DNA of 64,000 nucleotides from the NCBI GenBank assembly GCA_043228905.1, contig JBHGNT010000007.1, positions 7,192,001 to 7,256,000 on the forward strand, given 5' to 3'. Shown piece by piece: positions 22,253 through 32,162 of the stretch; position 1 is the stretch's first letter; every line of letters starts with the position of its first letter. The notes below the pieces were generated by a model. The model was given only the letters and a program-made list of their open reading frames with translations. It searched no databases and was not told the origin of the DNA. A program made the translations under genes and the position numbers. Source of the stretch: Azolla caroliniana (Eukaryota; Polypodiophyta).

Positions 22253-24073
22253 AAATACAATAAAAGAATATCACAAAAGCTCATTAGAATCCCCCCCAAA
22301 AAAATTTGATTTACAAAATCATCATATATACGTACGTGACGACGCTAAGCCCATACATAGTATGTTAATGTACATATGTATGTGTATGTATGTATGCGAT
22401 GGATGAGTGAGACCCATATGAGAAAAGAGAATGAAAGACGTCGCAACATTTATCCCACATACAAAAGAAGGGACATAGATGGAGGCATATATATGAGTAA
22501 GTGGAAGTGAGAGAACTTCATCCCGGGTGGTTCTGTACCTGTAACCCTCACAAGGGGGGATTTGGGGGGCTGTGTGGAGGCATGGCTTCGCTGGGCTAAG
22601 GACCGGCTGGAGGCGCATCTGAATGGGCGCGCCCGCTCCAAGCAGAGAGTGGCGGCGGGCGTCTCGCCGGAGGGTGAGGCGTCCGCCGCCTTGAAGTGGT
22701 GGGGTACTGCGTGTAAGGCCGGAGACGGAGCAGCGATCACCCCCCTCTCTCGGCGGTGGAGGGACCACGCCGCCCTTGCGCCCCTGCTGACCATCCTCTC
22801 AGAGCCGCCACTGTCCACCACGGCCTCCCCCAAAACAAACCTTTTTCTTCTGCTTCCTTCCTTCCTTCTTCGATGGAGTAGCCGGCCGGTTGGCTTGGCT
22901 TTCTGCTTCTTCTTTGACTTCGATCGAGTTAGGATGTTGTATATATTTAGTGTGCAGTGGGTTAATCAATCAACAAATAAACACGAGCCATGTTGTTGGT
23001 TTACAACATGAAAAGGATGATGATGATGGTTTTTAGGGTTTTGAATTGTTTAAATTCAAATTTTCGTGTGTGCAAAAATAGTTGTGATTATTATTATTAA
23101 ATGGTTCGATCTAGTTTCAAATTTTGCTTTCCCTTTCTCGTGACAATTCGATTTCACATTTCCCGTAATGATTTCGTTTAAATGGCTTCTTGGTAGCTCT
23201 TAAACAATTCGGTATATAGCTTTTTTATTTGGTTTCAATGGCTCCTTGGTAGCTCTTAAACAATTCCGTATATAGCTTTTTTATTTGGTTTAAATGGCTC
23301 CTTGGTAGCTCTTACAAACTTTGGTTTCAAGTCCAAGAAATCAAAACATTAAGTTAAAAACAATAAATCATTGACACCAATCAACCGTAGTTTGAGAACC
23401 CACCAAATTGAATTGAATCATTTAAGAATATTCGAACCCATAATAACTTTAGCTTGACTTAAACCAACAATGTTCATAACTACCCAAATGTCATCCACAA
23501 TCATTCATGAGTTCGAGTAGGCATCCAAAATGGTGTCACGACCATGAATGTTGAGTAGAACCATTCGGGACCTGAACCAAGGAAGAGATGACTTCAATAA
23601 TGTGGTGTTGTCAATGAAGGATTGTGGAGTTTATGTTTCTTGATTGGTGGTGCACACATTGTGTACCAAGGACAGTTTGATACAATTCACCCTTCTATGT
23701 GTATTGTGTGGTTTGAATAGGTAGATAAGGGCATATGAGAAATAAATGTCCATGTATGTGTTTTTGTGCATGTTGATATTGTATGTCGTTGTTGAGTTGA
23801 CTTATATAAGTATTTTAAACTTTATGTGCCTAAATATGAGCATTTGCGATTATGAGATATTATTGATATGTGAATGTTTATTTGTGCATGTGAGTGTCTT
23901 GAAGTGTTGAGAGTGCTTGGAAGTAGGTGTAAATGTGTGATTAGGTGTTTCAATGCTAAATTTTATGAGAGAAGCCTAGAGTTTAGGAAACACATTTTAG
24001 TTATGCATGTATTTTATTTATAGAGGAGGGAGGGGTATTTTTGGATCACAAACCCTAGGATTACAGGTAGTTA
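22253..24073. repeat. Duplicated 1.9 kb segment with GC-rich core, copy 2
   Basis: Direct copy of 13126-15020. Differences include a single instead of double 169-bp core unit, a longer ttttttattt-ggttt-aatggctcc section near 23180-23320 (an extra tandem unit of about 50-60 bp), and scattered substitutions. The right edge is sharp: identity to copy 1 ends at ggtagtta, after which copy 2 enters a Gypsy integrase scrap. Confidence 0.75.
22450..22833 (-). other. Unrecognised Ala/Arg-rich ORF in the GC-rich core, copy 2
   Basis: The minus strand is open for 127 codons from MGEAVVDSGG to a stop at 22450. It contains RGARAAWSLHRRERG, ALHAVPHHFKAAD and TLCLERARPFRCASSR, and then reads past a possible donor into AT-rich sequence. 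It corresponds to the copy 1 frame without the tandem duplication. The N-terminus looks like an organelle presequence, but function is unknown and coding status unproven. Confidence 0.3.
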
Positions 24074-24760
24074 AGAAATCACTAGTGAAGAAACCGTTGC
24101 GATTGTTATGGGTGAAAAATTTCGACATCATGGTTTTCCCGACAGTATCATCAGTGATTGTGGACTGCAATTTGTCTCTAAAATTTGGAAGCATCTCTTT
24201 AAAATGATGAAGGTCACATGCAATCTCTCCTCCAGCTGTCATCCCCAAACAGATGGACAAGCAGAATGCACCAATCTAACATTGGAACAATATCTTCGGT
24301 GTTTTCTAAGCTACCAACAAGATGATTGGGCAGATATTCTACACTTTGCTAAATTTGCTTATAATAATTCTATCCACGCCTCTACTAGGGTTACACCATT
24401 CTACGCTTATCATCCTTGTTGGTGTGTATTAGAAACTCCTGAGTTACTTACAAATCCTAGTGCAGAGGATCATTTGGAGCGGTTATGACGAATTTAGGCA
24501 GAAATATCTACCAACCTACATTGCGCCCAACAAACACAGAAGGACTATGCGAATCATCATCAACTTCCATCCTCTCTTAATATTAGATATCGAGTATGGC
24601 TATTACGACGACACATCAAGACTACTCGACCGTGTGACAAACTGGATTATCGATGGTTAGACCTTTTCCGTATTAACGAAAAACTTAATGATGTTACTTT
24701 TCGCCTTGATCTACCTCCGCAACTACGGATACATCCGGTATTTCATAGTTCTCTCTCCTT
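24074..24760 (+). pseudogene. Ty3/Gypsy integrase fragment
   Basis: The plus strand reads ITSEETVAIVMGEKFRHHG, then FPDSIISDCGLQFVSKIWK and SSSCHPQTDGQAECTNLTLE, the integrase core with its second Asp and the Glu region, then DWADILHFAKFAYNNSIHAST. After a stop near 24486 and frame changes the reading continues toward RLDLPPQLRIHPVFHSS, the usual end before a chromodomain or tail. The front part (zinc finger, first Asp) and all of RT are absent. Inactive fragment. Confidence 0.85.
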
Positions 24761-24904
24761 CTCTCGTGAGTCTCCACACACTTTTCCCCTTCTTAGTACT
24801 AATCCTCATTCTTTCTCTCTATCTTTAGTACTAATTCTCCCTATCTCTAGTGATAGAAATAGAGCTCAACGACAACCGAGTTCCAGAATGCTAATGGAAG
24901 ATTA

Positions 24905-25463
24905 AACAGAAAATTTGATACGGTCCCCTTTGACGATCAACACGTCGTCCACGTATAGCAGTAGTATCAGGAAGTCTCCTCCGTCAAACGTCTTCATGAA
25001 TACGCACTGGTCAGCCCACGTCTTGTGGTATCCTTAATCGGTCATGAAGAAGTCAAACTTCCAATAACATTGTCGGGGTGCTTGCTTCAGTTCGTATAAG
25101 CTCTTCTTCAACCGGCATACCAGGTTCTCCTTCCCTTTCTTGATGAATCCTTCCGGTTGTTGCATGTAGAATTCTTCTTCGAGGTAGCCATGTAGGAACG
25201 TCGTCTTGACGTTTAGTTGCTCTACCTCGAGGTCCATGCTTGCCGCTATGCTCAACACCGTCCGGATGGATGTCATCTTGACTATCGGGGCGAAGATCTC
25301 ATCGAAATCCACTCCTTTCTTCTGTTTGAAAGCCCTTCACCACAATGCGGGGTTTGTATCTCGGTGGATTTCCGACGTTTCTTGGTTTTAGCTTATACAC
25401 CCACTTGTTCCAGAGCACTCTCTTTCCTTTCGGCAGCTCCGTCAATTCATATGTATGGTTCTT
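24905..25463 (-). pseudogene. Copia reverse transcriptase fragment
   Basis: On the minus strand: HTYELTELPKGKRVLWNKWVY, RYKPRIVVKGFQ, then after a frameshift near 25312 MDFDEIFAPIVKMTSIRTVL, LEVEQLNVKTTFLHGYLEEE, FYMQQPEGF, LKKSLYELKQAPRQ, and finally LLLYVDDVLIVKGD with the catalytic YVDD. It is the same broad lineage as the plus-strand Copia at 17.5-19.1 kb but in opposite orientation. It begins at the start of an LTR (25464) and ends near 24905. Confidence 0.87.
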
Positions 25464-25920
25464 GTTGAGCGGCAAGCTCAACCGGATCCAGATCGACTGA
25501 ATAAGGTTGAGCCGGATCGGCATCCAGATGACATCTGGAAGGATGAGCCGGATCGGTATCCGGATACAACCGGCCGGATCGGGGAGACGGATCAGAGAGC
25601 CGGATTCAAGTGCAAATCGGAAGCCTAGTAGTAGCCTAGAATACTAGGTAATCATTGTCTCGTAGTTAGTGTCAATCGCACGTAGGAATATTGAAGTACC
25701 TGTCAGTCCTTTATGGACTTGTATAAAATTGCTCTCTGAGCATATTCTATGTACACAGAGTTTTAGACTATTATTTTGAATTGAGTTTATGTTCTCTCTC
25801 TGTCTCTCCTTCATACGCGTACTCTCTTTGTGTTAAGCTTTCTTCTCATCTTCTGTTGCTATCCGGCAGAGCCTGTTTGTCGAACGCTTCCGCACGCTAA
25901 CTTTCACATGGTATCAGAGC
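25464..25920 (+). mobile_element. Copia 5' LTR with tRNA-iMet primer-binding site
   Basis: A perfect initiator-Met primer-binding site, TGGTATCAGAGC, lies at 25909-25920 directly after an LTR end CTTTCACA. The LTR probably opens with TGTTGAGCGGCAAGC at 25464. It carries U3 repeats of the ccggatc type, a TATA box (tgtataaaatt near 25720) and a CT-rich R/U5. The element body is lost, because a reversed Gypsy gag begins about 15 bases after the PBS. The left boundary is inferred from where the RT fragment ends. Confidence 0.68.
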
Positions 25921-25934
25921 GTGAGGGTTGAGAA

Positions 25935-26370
25935 CCTCTTCAACCGACAAACACTTTCGAAGACAAACCCGCCTCTTCGAAGGCCTCCCACAAACTATGA
26001 GCTTCTCGGAGCTCCTTCACTTCCGCGTGCATGCGGAGGCGACGACCCGACAGAGGAACTCCAGCCTCAATGCCTTTTCTACGTCTCGCTCCTCCATTTT
26101 TGCGTTTTAGGCTTCCAAGTAGAATGGGACTTTGTCCCTGTGAAACGGTCAACTCTTTCAACCACTCGCTCAACAACTTGTTGTGTCGTCTCTCTTTTCG
26201 TTGTTGCCCATCCAAACTCCCTCACCGCTTCGACAAAAAGTTGTGTGAAGTCGTCCTCTTCCAACTCCATTCTCCCTTGCCTCCCTTCACGTCGGGTTCA
26301 CCAGAGATGTCGCGTTATTACGCGCGTGCGCGTAGAAGGGGCAGGACCATGGGGGTCTCGGACGAGGGAG
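25935..26370 (-). pseudogene. Gypsy gag start and leader, inverted fragment
   Basis: Read on the minus strand from 26370, a leader (ggtgaacccgacgtgaag) is followed by an ATG and MELEEDDFTQLFVEAVREFG, VERVDRFTG, then with frame changes FYLEA-stop-NAKMEERDV and a WEAFEEA segment. This matches, in order, the leader and N-terminal gag of the plus-strand Gypsy element (KIGRFSGKD, YLEAYKSEMQMRN, WAEFVEEV). It is therefore a second, more diverged copy in opposite orientation. Confidence 0.65.
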
Positions 26371-26440
26371 AAGGGGATGCCAAGAAAACCGACTCCGGCC
26401 ACGTTGTCGTGAAGATTCCAGGCCATAGGTGGAAACAATG

Positions 26441-26995
26441 TGAAACGCGCGGGAACACTGGTGTGCACGAGTGCACACCCCTAGTGAATTAATTGGTGTA
26501 AGTTTTATGCATAGGTAGAAGGAGGTGTATTAGATGGTTAAAGCATTAATAGGGATTCAGACATCACGCAAGTAGGGAGAGTTACGAGGAGAGAAAATTA
26601 GGGGGGAGAATCTAGGAAGGGAAAGCGACAAGTTATGAATGCTTTGTAATGGTCGCTCCTTGTGCTATAAATGGGCGACCTTTGATTGTTCAGGATATAT
26701 CATCTAGAAAGGAGAAAAGAAACAACGAGGAGAGGAGACGATGAGTCTTACGAGGTATCACTGGAAGGCGCTTCCCCTGCTCGCGTCGGACGCCCGAGTG
26801 CTCTCGACCGGGGGATCGACCTTCTGCGTGCGTACGTGTCTTTGTATCTAACTATTGTAGAGCTCTACACTCTATCCCTGGCACTAATCTGGTTGTAATT
26901 CCCCACAGCGCTACGCGCATGTTTGATTAATAGAAACTTGTCTACCTAACTCAAGTTGCTCTCAACATCTTTGTCTGTGCCTATGTCTACGCGTG

Positions 26996-26998
<3 letters not shown>
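26441..26998 (+). mobile_element. Gypsy 5' LTR (probable)
   Basis: The segment lies between the inverted gag fragment and the forward gag leader. It begins near TGTGAAACGCGCGGG and contains a clear TATA box, gctataaatgggcgac (about 26672-26687), followed by a purine-rich transcript start region. The right edge is blurred by a CT microsatellite and I see no clear primer-binding site. Assignment as the 5' LTR of the downstream Gypsy body rests on position and promoter layout. Confidence 0.5.

Positions 26999-27053
<55 letters not shown>
26999..27053. repeat. (CT)n microsatellite
   Basis: About 27 uninterrupted CT dinucleotides between the Gypsy LTR and its gag leader. Confidence 0.98.
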
Positions 27054-27056
<3 letters not shown>

Positions 27057-27074
27057 TCGCTAACCTTCTCTGTT

Positions 27075-27241
27075 TAACCGCGGTCTCAAGGCTTACGTAA
27101 ACCACAAACTCTTCCTCCCCACTTCTTGATTCCTTGGTTCAAGACCCCCTGTGGTCCTGCCCAACTTCTACGCATCCGCGAGGATTTCCTAGACATCTTT
27201 GGGGAACCCGACGTGAAGAGGGGTAGCAAAGGAATCTAAAA
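27075..27241 (+). mobile_element. Gypsy gag leader region
   Basis: An untranslated leader upstream of gag with the landmarks cttacgtaaaccacaa, cttggttcaagaccc, tggtcctgcccaacttctac and gaacccgacgtgaag. Parts recur at 31955-32073 (plus) and, inverted, at 26290-26370, so three copies of this family lie within 6 kb. Confidence 0.7.
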
Positions 27242-28320
27242 ATGAGAGGGAGCGAACTTGCAGAAGCAATGGTGGTGGTAGTAGACCGCCTGGTTAGCGG
27301 TCGCGAGGGCGCGAGTGCCCTTGACAGGGCCATAAAAGCAATGGTCAACAAGATAGGTCGGTTTAGTGGAAAAGACGCCACGAGTTACTTAGAGGCCTAC
27401 AAATCTGAAATGCAGATGAGGAATATACCCGAGGATAGGCGGCTGACAGGGTTTCCCCGGGTCGTGACACCACACATCCATACAAAGATGGCCGAAATAC
27501 AAGCGGGTTGTTGCGATTGGGCGGAATTCGTGGAGGAAGTTCTCAAAAGGTAGAGCTACAACGACTCACTCCGGCTATCGAGAACAGACTTTATGGATTG
27601 GGTCAACAGCCCCGACAAGGTCAAAACGCTTCGGCGCTCCTCCAGGAGTTCGAGTCACGGTTCCCACGGCTCTCTAGATTGGACCGAACCGTGCTCAAAA
27701 CGAGCAAAGTCCTATTTTTCGTCACGTCGTTCGACTCACACGTCCGGGAAAGCATGGGTCTTCTCCTTGAAACCAACCGCGGTCTCACGACTGACTGGGC
27801 GACCGTCAAAGAAGTATGCGGTAGGATTGACAAACGTCGAGATAGGAAAGAAAGGGGGTCCTCGCCGGCCGGACCGGCTGTCGAAACCAAAGCCAAGCCG
27901 ACGCCAAGCCGAATGGAAGAAATGGGGAGGTGGCTCGAGCTAGGCCTACCCCCGGCAAGCGTAGTCGCGGGACCTGCAGGTGGCGCAGGACTCGAAGAAC
28001 TAACAAGGATGGTGCGCGACCTCCAGATCGCCGAGGCCCGATGAAGCGACGAGGGTCAGCTGTGCGACCGGCGGCCAATCAGAGGTGCATATGGTGCTAC
28101 GTCATCGGACATGCCCGGAGAGATTGCGCTGACCTCGGCGAAGCTCTCAAAAGTAATGTAATTTATCTTTCGAATGGTAGGATACATGCGAGTGACACAC
28201 AAAGATTGCTTGACGTGAATTCCGGACGAGGTGGCATGAAGAGGCTAATGGAAGAGGCTGTTGCACGGCACATCAAAGTCGTCCACTACTCGGCTTCAGC
28301 CGGCATCCGCGTAGGTTCAA
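27242..28320 (+). pseudogene. Gypsy gag with zinc knuckle
   Basis: Gag is read across three frames. Frame 1 (27242-27553) has VNKIGRFSGKDATSYLEAYK and VVTPHIHTKMAEIQ. A frameshift near 27540 leads to 27508-28044, with LLQEFESRFPRLSRLDRTVL and WATVKEVCGRIDKRRDR. A third frame gives a CCHC knuckle, CIWCYVIGHARRDC (C-X2-C-X4-H-X4-C), near 28087-28128. The arrangement is capsid-like domain followed by nucleic-acid-binding knuckle. Two frameshifts make it inactive. Confidence 0.78.
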
Positions 28321-29340
28321 ACCCGATTCAAACCCTGGGTTCTGGCCGGTTATTCTCGAGACCTTGTCCGGAGGAAGGCTGCAAAAGGGAGAAGCGGAGT
28401 GCGCGGAGGAGCGTCTGCGCGAAATTACCGGCTGGAGTGACCCCGTTGAGGAGAGCACCGGCTTTGTGGAGGCCGCGTGCAGGAACTACGAGGCCCTAAT
28501 CGACGAAAGACAAGTGGGGAAAACCGGGGGAGCGGGCCCTTCGGGGAGGTATGACACCCGAAGTACGCTGAAAAGGCACGATGCCACTTCGACCGGGTCC
28601 CAAGAGACGGAGAAGGGCAGGGTTCCAAGCTTCCGTTTAAGCTCGGAGATCGAGAAAACAACGAACCTATAGAAGGTTCTAGAGGAGGGAGTTCTTGACA
28701 GTCGCATAGAACTCACGCTTAGGGAAGTGCTTGGCATAGCAAGGAGGGAATTCCACGACAACATCGTGGACCTCGTGAAGAGAAAGCGTCTCGCGACGTA
28801 GCCGGAGCCCGAGAAGCTGGTTGAGATAAGGGCGGCACTCCTTGACGAGATGGCCAAGGAAGACGAGCTTGCAGAGAGCCACTACGCTAGGCCGCACTGG
28901 GCAAGAGCGAATACAGAAACCCCGGTTCGTATCGGGGACGTAAAGGAACCGGTGGTGGTATTGATCGACCACGGGTCGGAAATTAACCTGATGTCCATGG
29001 ACTTCTACAAAAAGGGGAATTGGCTGATCAACACCAAACACGGGTGGAAGATACGTGTGGCTACAAGAGCCACAGAAGAACTACACGGGGCTTGCCCGAA
29101 CGTCAAGGTGAGCGTTGGAGACGTCGATATTCGTGCAAGAGACGTCCTCCCACCTGGTCATCCTCGGCGAACCATACATCACGGTGGCTAGAATGGAGAC
29201 GAAAGTGTTGGACAATGGTTTAGCCTATGTGAGGGTAAAAAATCAGGACGGCCATCATTCTGTCCAATTTTTGACTGTTCGGAAGAATCACGAGAGGAAC
29301 CGGGACACCCTCGGAAATAACAACAGGGCGGATTTTTAGA
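28320..29340 (+). pseudogene. Gypsy protease region
   Basis: After a linker with LTLREVLGIARREFHDNIVD the aspartic protease is read as VVVLIDHGSEINLMSMDFY, then HGWKIRVATRA. A frame change near 29140 continues with LVILGEPYITVARMETKVLD, and SVQFLTVRKNHERNRDT. The active-site triad is D-H-G where most families have D-T/S-G. Stops at 28670 and 28799 and the frameshift break the gene. Confidence 0.75.
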
Positions 29341-29419
29341 AAGGGCTATCAAGGCGTGGGGGCGCGATAGTCCGGATAGCCGGAAAATTCCCCACACCTG
29401 TAAAATAGGAAGGAAATTT

Positions 29420-31955
29420 TTGTTCTCCGACAACAGGGGATGTACAGTACCCAGCATCAGTGGCCGAGAAAGAAAACGGGCCGAGATACGCTTGAAGGCG
29501 TGCGGAGCCTTAAGTCATGACGAAGGGATTGGGGAAGCCGTGGAGGTGTTCTCGTTCGATGACACCCTTGGCGAAATCGGGAAGGTAGTCGAAGGAGGCC
29601 TAAGCGAAGACCGAGTCATACCGGTCAACTCAGTCGACATGTATGAAGTCATTGCGGACTTCGAAAGAAAGACCAGGGCGCATCAGATCGCCCAAGTAGA
29701 CACCACTTGCGAGATCCGGCCACCATAGGACATCGTTTCACCAACAAAACGCTACGAGAGCTGAAGATCGGTGGGGGTGGCTTCCTACTGCCAGCGGAAG
29801 AGGACCAGTTCAGAAGGATGCTCGAGAGGCACGGGAAAGCCTTCGCATTCTCACCAAGAGAGATCGGGTGCATCGACCCGACCATTGTCAAACCAATGGT
29901 GATCTTTACCGTGTCGCACGTGCCATGGAGTCTCAAACCGATTCAAGTGTCGAGAGCTCACATGCCAATGTTGATGGAGCTTCTTAAGCAGAAGGTGGAG
30001 CTGGGCATCCTCGAACCATTGAGTGCCCCTTACTCTAACCGGTGGTTTATGGTACCAAAGAAGAACGGTACGTTGCGCTTCATCCATGACTTACAACCGG
30101 TCAATAAGGTGACCATCCGCAATACGGGAGTTGGACCGTCGATCGATGAGTTCGCGGAAGCCTTCGCCGGAAGGTCCATATACTCGGTCAGAGACCTTTA
30201 CTCGGGGGGGTACAACCAGTTCCAGTTGGCCGTGGAAAGCAGGGACATCACTACAATGCGAACCCCTCTTGGTCTAGTTCGAATGTGTACCCTACCACAG
30301 GGAGGGACCAACTGGGTGGCACACATGGTGAATGCAATGAACAGAGTTTTGTGGGACTGCATTCCAGCCATCACCATGCCTTTCCTAGACGACATCCCTA
30401 TCAAGGGGTGTCCGGAGGACACCAAGGATGAGTCGATCGGCACGGACAGGTGCCGAAGGTTTGTCACCGACCATATCTCCCGACTGCGAGAAGATACTAC
30501 AGAGGCTCGAAGATGTGCGACTTACCTTCTCAGGAGAGAAGTCAGCCTTTGGACAACCAGAGATCTTAGTGGTGGGCCATCTATGTGAGTCGTATGGTCG
30601 GAAGCCATCGCCGACCAAGGTAGAGGCCATCTCGGCAATGAAGGAGGAGTGCAGGTCCATCACAAAGGTTTGGCGATTCTTAGGAGCATGAGCCTTCTAC
30701 CACATACGTATACCTCATTATGCGCACGTCACCGAACCACTCTACGGCTTGCTAAAGAAGAGCAGGAAATTCGAATGGACAAAGGAACATACCGAGGCGG
30801 TCCGGAAGCTAAAATGAACGCTCACCGCAACACCAGCTTTACGTAAAGCGGAATACGCACCGGGAACTCCGGTCTACATTATGGTGGACACTAGCCCGAT
30901 CGGGATCAAATGGGTTGTAAATCAAGAGGACGAAGACGACATGCATTTCCCTATCCTGTTCGGTGTGAAGGTACTGAGTGCGCGACAACGAGGATACGCC
31001 CAAGTCAAGCGCGAGCTATGGGGTATCGTTTCGGCGGTTAAGGTCGACAAAGACTACCTAATCGGGACAAAAGTGGTCATAGAAACGGATTGCCTACCGA
31101 TCCTTGGTATGGTCTCCAGATACACAACTCCCGACCTGGCCATGCTCAGGTGGATTGCTACATCAAGTCCCTAAACCCAGAGATACAACACATCTCGGGT
31201 AAAGACAACGCCATGGCCGATATGCTTTCCAGAGCAAGGTTTGAGGACGAGGACGACATGGTATCAGAGAATGAAGAAGTCGGCGCGGACTTCTTCGAAT
31301 CAGCAAGGATGAGGATAAAAAGGCGAAGCGCTCCGCCCCTGAACGAGTTCGACGAAGACGACTACGATGGGGAGTGGCTTCTAATCGGAAGATTTCTGAA
31401 AACAATGACGGCAGACGCCTCAATGACTAGGGAGGAGGCGAGACAGCTCCGAAAAAGGGCATACCGATACTTCCTATGGAACGCGAAGATCTGGAGGGTC
31501 CCAAAAACGCGAAACGATGCGCTGCTCCGGGTAATAGCGTGGGCAGATGATCAAGGGAAGCTAATATCGGAGTTCCACGAAAGCCCTTGGTCTGAACACC
31601 GGGGTACATGGGCCACATTCGAGAAGTTAAAGGAGAAATACTAGTGGTCAGGTATATATAAGAGCATGCACGACTTCGTGTCCACATGCAAAAGTTGCCA
31701 GATGCACTCGGTGGTTCGACACTGCGATGAGCTACACCCAACGTACCCACCGGTCGTGCACTTCAAATGGATGGTCGACTTAGTAACGATGCCGATGGGG
31801 GAGGGTCAAAAGCAATACCTGGTGCTGGCCAAAGAAGACCTAACGAACTAGGTAGAGGGTCCGACACTAACAAACAAGTCCACCATGGCAGTATGTAAGT
31901 TTATGATCAAAGATGTCATATGCCGATACGGGTGCGTGGGAAAAATCGTGGCTAA
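29420..31955 (+). pseudogene. Gypsy reverse transcriptase, RNase H and truncated integrase
   Basis: RT (29707 onward): VELGILEPLSAPYSNRWFMVPKK, TLRFIHDLQPVNKVTIRN, AEAFAGRSIYSVRDLYSG, MRTPLGLVRMCTLPQGGTN, and the catalytic box FLDD in MPFLDDIPIKG. A frameshift near 30430 continues with VRLTFSGEKSAFGQPEILVV and KVEAISAMKEE. RNase H follows: MVDTSPIGIKWVVNQED, YAQVKRELWGIVSAVK, VVIETDCLPILGMVS. Another frameshift near 31155 gives IQHISGKDNAMADMLSRAR and the integrase zinc finger (FHESPWSEHRG, CKSCQMHS). The core starts (FKWMVDLVTMPMGEG) but ends near 31955 at GCVGKIVA, before the catalytic Glu. At least two frameshifts and several stops; inactive. Confidence 0.88.
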
Positions 31956-32073
31956 CCGCAGTCTTAGGGCTTACGTAAACCACAGACTCTTCCTCCCCAC
32001 TTCTCAATTCCTTGGTTCAAGACCCATGTGGTCCTGCCCAACTTCTACGCATCCGCGAGAATTTCCTAGACAA
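31955..32073 (+). mobile_element. Second copy of the Gypsy gag leader, at the integrase break
   Basis: Integrase sequence changes at gctaaccgc into a near copy of the leader at 27080-27195 (cttacgtaaaccaca, cttggttcaagaccc, tggtcctgcccaacttctac, cgcgagaatttcctagaca). The point of change shares the short word taaccgc with both sources, suggesting a recombination or template-switch junction. Confidence 0.72.
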
Positions 32074-32092
32074 TGTCCCAAAGGCAACCTGA

Positions 32093-32095
<3 letters not shown>

Positions 32096-32159
<64 letters not shown>
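32096..32159. repeat. (AG)n microsatellite
   Basis: About 32 AG dinucleotides directly after the duplicated leader. Open frames through it (Arg-Glu or Ser-Leu runs) are artefacts of the repeat. Confidence 0.98.

Positions 32160-32162
<3 letters not shown>

Noticed and set aside
13126-24073. Firm call of an LTR pair for the 1.9 kb copies
   Set aside because: No primer-binding site after copy 1, no polypurine tract before copy 2 and no matching flanking duplication; kept only as a hypothesis.
27593-28078. Overlapping ORFs on both strands across the Gypsy gag
   Set aside because: The gag and zinc-knuckle frames explain this stretch; others are GC-driven shadows.
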